DNA of 64,000 nt from positions 1-64,000 of the forward strand of contig NZ_AFUB01000066.1 of the NCBI RefSeq assembly GCF_000222705.1. The letters are read 5' to 3'. Both the position numbers and the translations under genes were made by a program. Numbering within the stretch: the stretch's first letter is position 1; each line of letters begins with the position of its first letter. Under the pieces are notes generated by a model that was not told where the DNA came from, searched no databases, and saw only the letters and a list, made by a program, of their open reading frames with translations. Positions 49,461 to 58,564 of the stretch are shown here, in pieces. This DNA is from Streptococcus mitis bv. 2 str. SK95. Lineage in GTDB: Bacteria; Bacillota; Bacilli; Lactobacillales; Streptococcaceae.

Positions 49461-50186
49461 TTATCTAAGCCCAATTCTGCTAAGATTTGACGTTTGTAGG
49501 CAATTTTTTTGGACTTCCTTGTCCTCGTCTTCAGACCAATCTAGTTTAATTTCTGAAACAATCTGCCCAGGCCGATTTTTTAGGATGTAGATGCGGTCGC
49601 TAAGATTGAGGGCCTCTTCAATACTATGTGTGATGATCAAGGTCGTTAGTTGCAACTGTTTGTGAATCTCCAGATACCAAGCGTGGAGTTCCATCTTTGT
49701 CATCTCATCCAAAGCACTAAAGGCCTCATCCAAAAGAAAGAGCTTGTGCCCAAAAAGGTAGGTCCGGAGTAAGGCCACACGCTGTCGCATCCCACCGCTG
49801 AGCTCATGAGGATACTTGTTCCGTACCGCCGTTAGCTGGAAGGTCGCAAGAATTTCATCTGCTCGGGCAATGGCCTCCGCCTTATCCACCTTTTGAATCA
49901 AGAGGGGCAAGATGATATTGCCAAGCACCGTCTTATGCTCCAAGAGTAGATCCTTTTGCAACATATAACTCACGCGCCCCTTAGGATTTTCCTCGCCATC
50001 AAGGACAATTCGCCCCGACTGGACTTCTAAAATCCCAGCGATTAGGTTAAAGAGAGTGGTCTTTCCAACACCACTTGGACCTAGGATCGAAACCACTTCA
50101 CCCGAAGTCACCTGCAGATTGATGTCCTCTAAAATCTTTTCATCGCCATAGGCATAGCTTACGTGTTCTAGTCTAATTTCTGTCAT
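49461..50186 (-). CDS. thiZ: ThiZ-type ABC transporter ATPase, C-terminus altered
   Basis: 241 residues. Walker A 'GPSGVGKTTLFN', signature 'LSGGMRQRVALLR' and Walker B 'LFLLDEAFSALD' are intact, so ATPase function should remain. Energises uptake of the pyrimidine precursor or thiamine through ThiX. Behind Lys225 the frame passes a run of seven A (minus strand, 49504-49510); with six A the tail would read 'QKIAYKRQILAELGLDK', the usual ending, with its stop at 49457. The present 16-residue tail ('NCLQTSNLSRIGLR') is thus probably the result of a +1 slip. Overlaps thiY by one base. Confidence 0.85.
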   Translation of the reverse strand: MTEIRLEHVSYAYGDEKILEDINLQVTSGEVVSILGPSGVGKTTLFNLIAGILEVQSGRIVLDGEENPKGRVSYMLQKDLLLEHKTVLGNIILPLLIQKVDKAEAIARADEILATFQLTAVRNKYPHELSGGMRQRVALLRTYLFGHKLFLLDEAFSALDEMTKMELHAWYLEIHKQLQLTTLIITHSIEEALNLSDRIYILKNRPGQIVSEIKLDWSEDEDKEVQKNCLQTSNLSRIGLR

Positions 50187-51193
50187 TATTTTACAAATTC
50201 GTTAGTGAAGCCCTTGTCAGTCAAGTCTTCTTTGAGGATACCATGTTCTTTATCCCATTTGTAGAAGGCATTCCAGCGGTCAGCGTCAAATTGTCCCCAT
50301 TTTCCCTTGTCACTTGCGTATTCTTTTGACAAGTATTTTTGAGATTCGATGACAAAGTCACGTTTTTCCTTGAGTTCAGGTGCGTTCTTAATGAGGATAT
50401 CGGCTGCTTCTTCTGGATGCTCCATAGCATATTGGTAGCCTTTTTTAATAGCTTGGATGACTTTGCGAGCTTCTTCTTTGTTGTCTTTGAGATAGTCGTT
50501 GTTTGCGATGATAACGGGTGAGTAGTAGTCAAACTCTTTGACATAGTCTTTCAAGTACATGAAGTTAGCGTCTACGCCCTGAGATTTGGCAAGGATACCA
50601 TCCCAACCGTAGTAGATCCAAGCAGTGTCAAAGACGCCATTGGCAATCGGTGTGATTGAGTTTGAGTCGTTGTTTGGTACTTTTTCGACCTTCTCAAAGT
50701 CTCCACCTTGTGATTCTACCAAGGTTTTCAACATAGCAAGTTCAGTGGGGTCATTCCAAGTACCGTATTTCTTACCAACCAAGTCCTTTGGACTGCTTAC
50801 ATTGTCAGATTTACGAGAGATAATTCCTGATGTATTGTGCTCTACGATAGCGGCAACGGCAGTGATTCCTGCCCCTTTTTCCAATTTCTTAGCCATGTAG
50901 TCTTGGAAATACACTGCAAATGGTGCCTTACCATTGATAACCAAGTCAGAAGAACTTTCTTCTGGTGGCAATTTCAAGTCAACATCCACTCCAGCTTCTT
51001 TGAAATAACCTTTTTCCTTGGCAACATACAGCCCTGTGTGGTTGGTATTTGGGGTCCAGTCTAGGATAAAGTCAATTTTTTTGAGTTCTGCTTCTTTGTT
51101 ATCCTTAGAAGCAGTTTCTTGGCCACAAGCCACAAGTACGACAGCTACAAAAGCCGTTACAAGCGTTAAAAACACTTTCCATGTTTTCTTCAT
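50186..51193 (-). CDS. thiY: ThiY-type substrate-binding lipoprotein
   Basis: 335 residues. Lipobox 'LVAC' (Cys23), then an NMT1/THI5-like domain with 'DFILDWTPNTNHTGLYVAKE' near residue 41 and the long pyrimidine-precursor pattern 'PVIIANNDYLKDNKEEARKV' near 225. Binds hydroxymethylpyrimidine or formyl-aminopyrimidine-type thiamine precursors outside the membrane. The operon is under a TPP riboswitch, which supports the role. Confidence 0.9.
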   Translation of the reverse strand: MKKTWKVFLTLVTAFVAVVLVACGQETASKDNKEAELKKIDFILDWTPNTNHTGLYVAKEKGYFKEAGVDVDLKLPPEESSSDLVINGKAPFAVYFQDYMAKKLEKGAGITAVAAIVEHNTSGIISRKSDNVSSPKDLVGKKYGTWNDPTELAMLKTLVESQGGDFEKVEKVPNNDSNSITPIANGVFDTAWIYYGWDGILAKSQGVDANFMYLKDYVKEFDYYSPVIIANNDYLKDNKEEARKVIQAIKKGYQYAMEHPEEAADILIKNAPELKEKRDFVIESQKYLSKEYASDKGKWGQFDADRWNAFYKWDKEHGILKEDLTDKGFTNEFVK

Positions 51194-51229
51194 TTTGATT
51201 TCCTCTTTTCTTTTTCTAAAACGCTCTAT

Positions 51230-51988
51230 TTAAGTACGTTTCCATTTAATCACATATTTTTCACTAATATCGACCAATTTCATACCCAAAAGGCTGATAA
51301 TCGACACCAAAATAATAATGGCGAACATAGTATCATACTGAAACAGTTTCTTGGACTGAATCATGTAAACACCTAGTCCTTCAAAACCTCCCAACCACTC
51401 AGACACCACGGTTGTGATAAAGGCGTAGGAGACACTGACTCTCAGGCCTGCATAAAAGTAAGGCAGGCTGACCGGGATTTTAAAATGCCACAGGATTTGC
51501 CAAGGGTTTGCACGCATCAGACTAAACAAGGTCAGCATATCCTTGTCACAATGCCTAAAACCGTCCAAAATGCTGACGATGATAGGGAAGGTTGTCGTCA
51601 AGATAATCAAGACAATCTTGGGCAAGATTCCATAGCCTAGCCACAAGACCAGAATAGGGGCTATGGCAATGGTCGGAATGGTCTGGATAACCACCATCAT
51701 GGGATAGATAAGATCATTGAGCCAAGTCAGGCTATCCATGAGCACGGCCATGATACAAGCAATCAAGACTCCTAAAACTAGCCCTAGTAAAGCTACTCTC
51801 AAGGTTGCCCAGCTATGATACCAGAGAAATTCTCGATCACGGACAAAGGACTGGAGAATCTCAAGAGGAGTTGGCAGGATAAACTTGGGTAAAAGTTTGA
51901 ATATTCCCGCTAACTGCCAGACCGACAAGACTCCGAGAAATCCCAAAAGACTAATCTGTCGTCTCATCATACTTTTCAAGTTTCTCAT
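51230..51988 (-). CDS. thiX: ThiX-type ABC transporter permease
   Basis: 252 residues with six membrane spans and the EAA-like loop 'SLMRANPWQILWHFKIPVSL' near residue 160. SsuC/TauC-type permease family. Starts 38 bp inside the end of the thiamine-binding gene; an ATG six codons further in is an alternative. Forms the channel for the thiamine precursor. Confidence 0.88.
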   Translation of the reverse strand: MRNLKSMMRRQISLLGFLGVLSVWQLAGIFKLLPKFILPTPLEILQSFVRDREFLWYHSWATLRVALLGLVLGVLIACIMAVLMDSLTWLNDLIYPMMVVIQTIPTIAIAPILVLWLGYGILPKIVLIILTTTFPIIVSILDGFRHCDKDMLTLFSLMRANPWQILWHFKIPVSLPYFYAGLRVSVSYAFITTVVSEWLGGFEGLGVYMIQSKKLFQYDTMFAIIILVSIISLLGMKLVDISEKYVIKWKRT

Positions 51989-52241
51989 CGATGCTTAAAA
52001 TCTCTCCTACATTTATTTTGACATTGGCAAAGACATTATCTGCCTCCTGCCCGGCCACTTCAAGCGCTTCTTTGAGAATGCGCATAAGCTCATCAAACTC
52101 TCCTTCCAAGACCGTTTCAAAGGGTGTCACCACCATGGTCACGGACTGAGCTTGCAGATAAGCAATCACTTGATCGATAATAGCGATTCGATCAATCCCC
52201 TGTGATAGGGGCAAGACTTGCAAGGCAATGCTTGCTTTCAT
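51951..52241 (-). CDS. Thiamine-binding protein (MTH1187/YkoF type, DUF77)
   Basis: 96 residues of ferredoxin-like fold: 'SIALQVLPLSQGID' at the start, 'VTMVVTPFETVLEG' near residue 34 and an Ile/Asp-rich C-terminus. This family binds thiamine or its pyrimidine part in the cytosol and is usually next to ThiXYZ-like transporters, as here. First gene behind the TPP riboswitch. Confidence 0.85.
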   Translation of the reverse strand: MKASIALQVLPLSQGIDRIAIIDQVIAYLQAQSVTMVVTPFETVLEGEFDELMRILKEALEVAGQEADNVFANVKINVGEILSIDEKLEKYDETTD

Positions 52242-52280
52242 AAAAACCTCCTCTTCTCAGGTTTCCTTTTGACAAAAAGA

Positions 52281-52309
52281 AAAACCTTTACCATATATAC
52301 GGAAAAGGT
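52281..52309 (-). terminator. Riboswitch terminator
   Basis: Minus-strand ACCTTTTCC / GGTAAAGGT hairpin (52285-52308) followed by five T, between the TPP aptamer and the first gene. It is the expression platform. Confidence 0.85.
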
Positions 52310-52324
52310 GCAGAATTCGACTAA

Positions 52325-52407
<83 letters not shown>

Positions 52408-52474
52408 ATCTTATATGGACATATGATAACGCAAAAGCAAGGATAAGTCAAGGAAACTGCTTACAGAAAATCTT

Positions 52475-52507
52475 GAAAAAGAGTTTGAAGACAAATGCTT
52501 CAAACTC
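52475..52507 (-). terminator. polA terminator
   Basis: GAGTTTGAAG (52481-52490) and CTTCAAACTC (52498-52507) form a perfect 10-bp stem; five T follow on the minus strand. Confidence 0.9.
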
Positions 52508-52520
52508 TATCATATCTTTC

Positions 52521-55154
52521 TTATTTAGCCTCGTACCAAGTTGCTCCTTCATTCTCATCAGCGATGAGGGGAACACTGAGCTGGATGGCTTCTTCCATGG
52601 TTTGTTTCACTAGTACTTTGACAGCTGCTAGTTCTGATTTCGGAACTTCAAGGACGATTTCATCATGCACTTGCAAGAGCATCTTGGTCTGATAACCACC
52701 CTCAACTAGAGCTTTGTCTAGCTGGATCATGGCAATCTTGAGAATATCTGCTGCCGAACCCTGAATAGGGGAGTTGATAGCTGTCCGCTCCGCAAAACCA
52801 CGAATATTGAAATTTCGTGAATTGATATCTGGCAACTCACGACGACGCTTGAAGAGAGTCTCTACATAGCCCTTATCACGCGCTTCACGCACCACCTCAT
52901 CCATGTAGTTTTTAATACCTGGGAAGCGTTCAAAGTAAGTGTCAATGTAGGTTTTAGCCTCCTTACGGCTGATACCAAGATTGTTTGCCAAACCAAAGTC
53001 TGAAATCCCGTAAACCACTCCGAAGTTAACCGCCTTGGCATTGCGACGGTCGTTTGGAGTCACATCCTCTGGACGTTCAATTCCAAAGACCCGCATGGCC
53101 GTTGAAGTATGGATGTCAGCTCCTTCTTGGAAAGCCTTGATTAAGTGCTCATCCTTAGAGATATGCGCCAAAACGCGCAACTCAATCTGTGAATAGTCCG
53201 AACTGAGTAGTACACTATCCTCCCACTCTGGCACAAAAGCCTTACGAATGAGGCGGCCTTGTTCCAAACGAACAGGAATATTTTGCAAGTTTGGATCCAC
53301 ACTAGACAGACGCCCTGTCTGAGTCAAATCCTGCACATAGCGTGTGTGAATCTTGCCATCATCTAAAATCCAGTCCTGCAAGCCAACCACGTAAGTCGAT
53401 TGAATCTTCGCAATCTGACGGTAATCGAGAATTTTCTTAACAATTGGCGCAATAGGAGCCAGACGCTCTAGCACATCCACGGCTGTCGAGTAACCTGTCT
53501 TGGTTTTCTTAGTATATTCTAGAGGAAGACCAAGCTTTTCAAAGAGCAGCACGCCCAACTGCTTAGGCGAGTTAATATTAAACTCCTCACCAGCTAGCTC
53601 ATAAATCTCTTGAGTCAGTTTTTCAATGACGACCTCATTTTCAGCCTGCATCTCAAGCAGGGTTTCTTTTTTGACCTTGATTCCAGCGATTTCCATCTTG
53701 GCAAGGACAAAAGCCAGAGGTTGCTCCATGTCATAGAGGAGATCTAACTGCCCATGTTCACTGAGTTTTTCAAGTAAAACAGGCTCAGTCTCAACCAATA
53801 CAGCAACCTTGCGAGCCAAGTGCTCCAAGAATTTCTCTCTCTCAGGGATAGCTTTCTTAACACCCTTACCGTAGAACGTCTCATCATCGACCAAATAAGT
53901 CTGGCCGTAGAGATTCGCAATGGTTGAGATTTCATTATTCTCGACAGTAGAGAGGAGGTATTTGGCCAAACGACTGTCAAAAGCAGGGGCCTGGAGATTC
54001 AAGCCCAAGCGATTTAAAAGAACCTTAGCTTTCTTAAAGTCATACACTTTCAGAGGTGTTTTTTCTAGAAATTCCTTGAGAATCGGCTCCTGCAAGAGCT
54101 CAAGTTTATCTGTAGCGTAGAGTTTATCCCCACAAGACCATGCAAAACCAACCAAATCATCTGTATGGTAGTTCTCGCCAAAGAGTTCAAAGTGGAAGAT
54201 AGAATCCGCACTCAGCATGTCTTGACTGACTTGGTCAACGATAGTGAAATCCAAGCTCTCAGGCGCATCCTTCGACGAAACATTTAGAGCTTGTTTGAGC
54301 TGTTTGAAACCCATCTCATCGTAGAATTTCCCGAGATTTTCCACATCTGGGCCATTATAGACCAAATCATCAAGGCCAATCTCAATCGGTGCCTGAGTCT
54401 CAATGGTCGCCAAGGTTTTAGACAGGAAGGCTTGTTCCTTGTCATTGATGAGATTTTCCTTCATCTTAGAAGCCTTCATCCCATCAATATTTTCATAAAT
54501 ACCCTCAAGCGAACCATACTCCAGCAAGAGCTTGATACCCGTCTTTTCACCGATTTTCGTGACACCAGGGATATTATCAGACTTATCACCCATAAGAGCC
54601 TTAAGATCAATGAACTGAGCTGGTGTGAGGCCCATTTTTTCCATAAGGTAATCTGGTGTAAAGGCCTCAAACTCAGCCACACCTTTCTTGGAAATCTCGA
54701 CCACCGTACGCTCATCCGTCAACTGGATCAAATCCTTATCTCCGCTAACGATTGTCACATCAAAAGAATCCTTCTCAGCCAAGCGACCTAGGGTCCCGAT
54801 GATATCATCCGCTTCATACTGGGCCAACTCATAATGGCGAATCCCAAGATGGTCTAACAACTCACGAATGAAGGGAAATTGCTCACGAAACTCATCTGGA
54901 GTTTTAGCACGGCCACCCTTGTAGTCTGCATACATCTCTGTTCGAAAAGTCGTCTTACCTGCATCAAAAGCTACCAAAACATGACTGGGCTCAACCCGCT
55001 CTAAGACATGATTCAACATGAGTTGAAAGCCGTAAATTGCATTGGTATGAAGGCCATTAGCATTTTTAAAACGATCCAACTGCTGATAGAGCGCAAAAAA
55101 AGCTCGAAAAGCAACTGAAGATCCATCAATTAATAATAATTTTTTCTTGTCCAT
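52521..55154 (-). CDS. polA: DNA polymerase I
   Basis: 877 residues from the ATG at 55154 (MDKKKLLLIDGSS). 5' nuclease domain to about residue 290 ('GDKDLIQL', 'GDKSDNIPGV'), a degenerate 3'-5' exonuclease domain, and the polymerase domain with motif A 'DYSQIELRVLAHIS', motif B 'RRNAKAVNFGVVYG' and motif C 'LQVHDEIVLEVP'. Removes primers and fills gaps. The exonuclease region lacks the usual DxE proofreading motif, as known for pneumococcal PolA. A single-gene unit. Confidence 0.97.
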   Translation of the reverse strand: MDKKKLLLIDGSSVAFRAFFALYQQLDRFKNANGLHTNAIYGFQLMLNHVLERVEPSHVLVAFDAGKTTFRTEMYADYKGGRAKTPDEFREQFPFIRELLDHLGIRHYELAQYEADDIIGTLGRLAEKDSFDVTIVSGDKDLIQLTDERTVVEISKKGVAEFEAFTPDYLMEKMGLTPAQFIDLKALMGDKSDNIPGVTKIGEKTGIKLLLEYGSLEGIYENIDGMKASKMKENLINDKEQAFLSKTLATIETQAPIEIGLDDLVYNGPDVENLGKFYDEMGFKQLKQALNVSSKDAPESLDFTIVDQVSQDMLSADSIFHFELFGENYHTDDLVGFAWSCGDKLYATDKLELLQEPILKEFLEKTPLKVYDFKKAKVLLNRLGLNLQAPAFDSRLAKYLLSTVENNEISTIANLYGQTYLVDDETFYGKGVKKAIPEREKFLEHLARKVAVLVETEPVLLEKLSEHGQLDLLYDMEQPLAFVLAKMEIAGIKVKKETLLEMQAENEVVIEKLTQEIYELAGEEFNINSPKQLGVLLFEKLGLPLEYTKKTKTGYSTAVDVLERLAPIAPIVKKILDYRQIAKIQSTYVVGLQDWILDDGKIHTRYVQDLTQTGRLSSVDPNLQNIPVRLEQGRLIRKAFVPEWEDSVLLSSDYSQIELRVLAHISKDEHLIKAFQEGADIHTSTAMRVFGIERPEDVTPNDRRNAKAVNFGVVYGISDFGLANNLGISRKEAKTYIDTYFERFPGIKNYMDEVVREARDKGYVETLFKRRRELPDINSRNFNIRGFAERTAINSPIQGSAADILKIAMIQLDKALVEGGYQTKMLLQVHDEIVLEVPKSELAAVKVLVKQTMEEAIQLSVPLIADENEGATWYEAK

Positions 55155-55238
55155 ACACCCATTATAAAGGAAAGCAAGGAAAAATACCATCGGAAAGAAT
55201 AGGCAAATGGTAGTGAAGTCCTCTTTTTTATATTCTTT

Positions 55239-56348
55239 CTAGATTCTAGCTCCGTTACTGTCCACTCGATAGCCATCCACAGTAGTATTCACTGCTAAAG
55301 CCCCTGAAGCATTGACATAGTAATACTTTCCTCCTACCTGGAACCACTGGCTAGACTTCATAGCCCCTGAACTCTCCAAATAATACCATGTTCCATTTTC
55401 CTTGAGCCAACCTGTCTGCATCTCCCCTGATGCCTTTAGATAGTACCAATGCGAGCCATCCTTCACCCAACCTGTTGACATGGTTCCATTTTCTTTGAAG
55501 TGATACCAACTGCCATTTATTTTCTTCCAACCAGTTGCGAGTTTCCCGTTCTCACGGTAATTCCAAATACCGTTTTGCTTCTTCCAACCATTCTCCACCG
55601 ATTCTGTTTCCATATACTGGATGTATCTCCTCATTCCACTATAGGACAGGTAACTAAGCCACTTATAACCGTCCTTTTCTACGATTTGATCGTAGCTAAC
55701 ATTTTCACCAGGATAGTAGTAGTCAATAACTTGTGCTGTACTTGACGGCTGGTTTCGAATGGCAGACTTTTGAGTAAACGTGTGAGTCCCACTAGACGCC
55801 AACCCTGACCTGATAGGATTTCCAGTTCTACCACCATTCCCTACCAAGTCCTTAAAGTGGATAAAGCCTGTCATAGAACTAGCTTTTACGCTGCGACGAT
55901 TGTATTTCTCCCTAACTCCATAGTTATACTCTTCGATCTCAATCGTATCTCCTGATACATTTGATACCCAGGCCACATGCCCATAATAACCTTCTGTCGA
56001 CCAAGCGATAGAGCCAACTTCTGGCTTCGTGTCAACACGGTAGCCTTCTCGCTTTGCGCGGTGCCCCCATTCATTTGCATTTCCATAAGCAGGCGGAATC
56101 TCAAAGCCATTTACACTACTCAAACGAAAGGCCGCAAAAGACGTACACTGGCGAGAATACATCCGCCACTGGTCGATTTCAACACTGCCATTTTTGTAGT
56201 GAAGCGGATAGTCATCACCACGCGCTACACTGTCAGCCTGAACCGATTCACCACCAAACAAAAAAGCACTCGTAACCAACAATGTAGCCAGCCCTACACC
56301 CAACTGAGTATATCCACTCTTCTTAACTTCTGATTTTAAAAACGTCAT
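55239..56348 (-). CDS. cbpD: CbpD-like choline-binding murein hydrolase (CHAP, one SH3b)
   Basis: 369 residues. Signal peptide to about residue 38. CHAP domain (about 45-165) with Cys68 in 'SRQCTSF' and His124 in 'YGHVAW'. One SH3b domain at 188-247. Five choline-binding repeats from 253 to 352 of the 'TGWxKxxGxWYY' type. CbpD is the competence-induced fratricin that lyses non-competent relatives by cutting peptidoglycan. A degenerate ComX box is upstream. The pneumococcal protein I recall is about 448 residues with two SH3b domains, so this one is shorter. Confidence 0.88.
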   Translation of the reverse strand: MTFLKSEVKKSGYTQLGVGLATLLVTSAFLFGGESVQADSVARGDDYPLHYKNGSVEIDQWRMYSRQCTSFAAFRLSSVNGFEIPPAYGNANEWGHRAKREGYRVDTKPEVGSIAWSTEGYYGHVAWVSNVSGDTIEIEEYNYGVREKYNRRSVKASSMTGFIHFKDLVGNGGRTGNPIRSGLASSGTHTFTQKSAIRNQPSSTAQVIDYYYPGENVSYDQIVEKDGYKWLSYLSYSGMRRYIQYMETESVENGWKKQNGIWNYRENGKLATGWKKINGSWYHFKENGTMSTGWVKDGSHWYYLKASGEMQTGWLKENGTWYYLESSGAMKSSQWFQVGGKYYYVNASGALAVNTTVDGYRVDSNGARI

Positions 56349-56395
56349 TCATTCTCCTTAATAATATAAATTTCCGAGGTTACCCTCCTTTATAC

Positions 56396-56403
56396 TATTC
56401 GGG
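56396..56403 (-). promoter_or_regulatory. Degenerate ComX (cin) box before cbpD
   Basis: The minus strand has CCCGAATA (6 of 8 to TACGAATA) behind a T-rich run, about 50 bp before the cbpD start. Position and context fit late-competence promoters; the two mismatches keep confidence moderate. Confidence 0.5.
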
Positions 56404-56410
56404 AGAAAAA

Positions 56411-56434
56411 GAAAAAAGTGAGCAAAGCTCACTT
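56411..56434 (-). terminator. Terminator of the gdpP-rplI-dnaB-veg operon
   Basis: AAGTGAGC (56416-56423) / GCTCACTT (56427-56434), three-base loop, then six T on the minus strand. Its T-tract is also the T-run in front of the cbpD competence box. Confidence 0.9.
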
Positions 56435-56438
56435 CATT

Positions 56439-56714
56439 TTAGGATTCTTGGTCTAGATAGCGAATCAAGTTCTTCTCTGTCAAGATATCTGAGTAGGTGA
56501 AGGATTCAACATAGACGTTAGCTTGTTTGTCTCCCTCAACATCCCCAAATTCAACGATAAATAGAGACGGATAAACTTCAATTAGCTTACCCAGTCTATT
56601 TTTTTGGCGCTTACGGCCATTCTCCAAAGTCATTTCAACGACTTGTCCCTCATGCGCCTTGATCTCTTCTTTGATTTTTTTCATCTTGGCTACATCTGTA
56701 AATGCATCTGACAT
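56439..56714 (-). CDS. veg: Veg-family protein
   Basis: 91 residues with the Veg pattern 'IKEEIKAHEGQVVEMTLENG' near residue 15 (shown 'KAHEGQVVEMTLENGRKR'), an SH3-like small fold. In Bacillus, Veg affects biofilm gene expression; here the role is unknown. One base behind dnaB and last in its operon. Confidence 0.88.
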   Translation of the reverse strand: MSDAFTDVAKMKKIKEEIKAHEGQVVEMTLENGRKRQKNRLGKLIEVYPSLFIVEFGDVEGDKQANVYVESFTYSDILTEKNLIRYLDQES

Positions 56715-56715
56715 C

Positions 56716-58068
56716 TTATGCCTCCCTCTTTGAGATACTTGAAAATTTATTGTATTCTTTTTGGAAAATCAATTCCACCGTTCCACGAGCTCCACTACGG
56801 TTTTTCTCAATGATAACCTCAACCTTGTTATTTGGAATTCCTTCCTCTTCTTCACCCGCACGATCATAGTAGTCGTCACGGTATAGAAAGGCTACGATAT
56901 CCGCATCCTGCTCGATAGAACCCGATTCACGAATATCAGACAAGACTGGTCTCTTATCCTGACGCTGTTCCACTCCACGAGATAACTGACTAAGAGCAAT
57001 GACTGGAACCTTTAGTTCCTTTGCTAGAATTTTCAACTGACGAGAAATTTCTGAAACCTCTTGTTGACGATTCTCACGACCAGTCCCTGTGATAAGCTGC
57101 AAATAGTCTATCAAAATCAAACCAAGATTGCCTGTTTCTTGAGCCAGTTTACGAGAACGAGAACGAATTTCCGTAATCCGAATCCCTGGAGTATCATCGA
57201 TATAGATACTCGCGTTGGCTAAATTTCCTTGGGCAATCGTGTACTTTTGCCATTCCTCATCGGTCAATTGACCCGTACGGATAGAATGGGACTCCACCAA
57301 GCCTTCTGCTGCCAACATACGGTCTACTAGGCTTTCTGCACCCATTTCTAGTGAAAAGATGGCTACAGTCTTGTCCAATTTGGTTCCGATATTCTGAGCA
57401 ATGTTCAAGGCAAAGGCTGTCTTACCAACCGCTGGACGAGCTGCGATGATAATTAGTTCTTCCTCATGCAATCCAGTCGTCATATGATCTAAATCACGGT
57501 AGCCTGTCGCAATACCTGTGATATCCGTTGTTTGTTGTGACCGAACTTCTAGGTTCCCAAAGTTGATATTTAGAATATCACGGATGTTCTTGAAACCACT
57601 ACGATTGGCGTTTTCACTGACATCAATGAGGCCCTTTTCAGCTTGAGCAATGATTTCATCTGCAGGCTTAGAGGCCTCATAGGCTTGGTTGACAGACTCT
57701 GTCAACTTGGAAATCAAGCGACGTAGCATAGCCTTTTCTGCAACGATTTTAGCGTAATACTCTGCATTGGCAGAAGTTGGTACAGAGTTGACAATTTCAA
57801 CAAGATAGGATAAGCCACCAATATTTTGGAGATCCCCTTGGCTATCCAAAATTGTCCGAACCGTTGTCGCATCAATCGCTTCCCCACGATCCGACAAATC
57901 TACCATCGCTTGGAAAATCAACCGATGAGCATACTTAAAGAAGTCTCGAGAATCAATATATTCTCGGACAAAAACGAGCTTGCTCTCATCTATAAAAATA
58001 GCCCCCAGAACAGATTGTTCGGCCAAAATATCCTGAGGTTGAACTCGCAGTTCCTCTACTTCTGCCAT
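56716..58068 (-). CDS. dnaB: Replicative DNA helicase
   Basis: 450 residues. N-terminal helical domain ('QSVLGAIFIDESKL') and RecA-like C-terminal domain with Walker A 'ARPAVGKTAFALNIA' near residue 211, 'LILIDYLQLITG' and 'LSDIRESGSIEQDAD'. Hexameric helicase that unwinds DNA at the fork (called dnaC in firmicute naming). 43 bp behind rplI. Confidence 0.97.
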   Translation of the reverse strand: MAEVEELRVQPQDILAEQSVLGAIFIDESKLVFVREYIDSRDFFKYAHRLIFQAMVDLSDRGEAIDATTVRTILDSQGDLQNIGGLSYLVEIVNSVPTSANAEYYAKIVAEKAMLRRLISKLTESVNQAYEASKPADEIIAQAEKGLIDVSENANRSGFKNIRDILNINFGNLEVRSQQTTDITGIATGYRDLDHMTTGLHEEELIIIAARPAVGKTAFALNIAQNIGTKLDKTVAIFSLEMGAESLVDRMLAAEGLVESHSIRTGQLTDEEWQKYTIAQGNLANASIYIDDTPGIRITEIRSRSRKLAQETGNLGLILIDYLQLITGTGRENRQQEVSEISRQLKILAKELKVPVIALSQLSRGVEQRQDKRPVLSDIRESGSIEQDADIVAFLYRDDYYDRAGEEEEGIPNNKVEVIIEKNRSGARGTVELIFQKEYNKFSSISKREA

Positions 58069-58111
58069 CCGACTTTCCTTCCTTTTACAATCTTGTCAAG
58101 ATGTTGTAAAC

Positions 58112-58564
58112 TTAACCTTCTTTTACACGAAGATTGATGACGCTTGTAACATCTTGGTAGATTTTTACTGGTACATCAATCAAACCTACTGCTCGAATTG
58201 GTGCCTTTACTTGAATGTGACGTTTGTCAATATTAATTCCAAATTGCTTTTGCAGTTCTTCTGCAATTTTCTTGTTGGTGATAGAGCCAAAGGTACGACC
58301 ATCTGGGCCAACCTTTTCAACGAACTCTACAACAGTCTCTTCAGCTTCAAGCTTGGCTTTGATGGCTTTTGCTTCAGCAATCATTTCAGCATGAGCCTTT
58401 TCTTCTGATTTTTGTTTTCCACGCAATTCACCCACTGCTTGAGCAGTCGCTTCCTTGGCCAAATTCTTTTTAATCAGGAAGTTTTGAGCGTAGCCAGTTG
58501 GCACTTCCTTGATTTCACCTTTTTTCCCTTTTCCTTTGACATCTGCTAAAAAGATTACTTTCAT
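58112..58564 (-). CDS. rplI: Ribosomal protein bL9
   Basis: 150 residues with the L9 signature '[20 protein letters not shown]' at about 11-30, a charged connecting helix and the C-terminal domain '[19 protein letters not shown]'. Overlaps gdpP by 4 bp. Confidence 0.98.
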   Translation of the reverse strand: MKVIFLADVKGKGKKGEIKEVPTGYAQNFLIKKNLAKEATAQAVGELRGKQKSEEKAHAEMIAEAKAIKAKLEAEETVVEFVEKVGPDGRTFGSITNKKIAEELQKQFGINIDKRHIQVKAPIRAVGLIDVPVKIYQDVTSVINLRVKEG

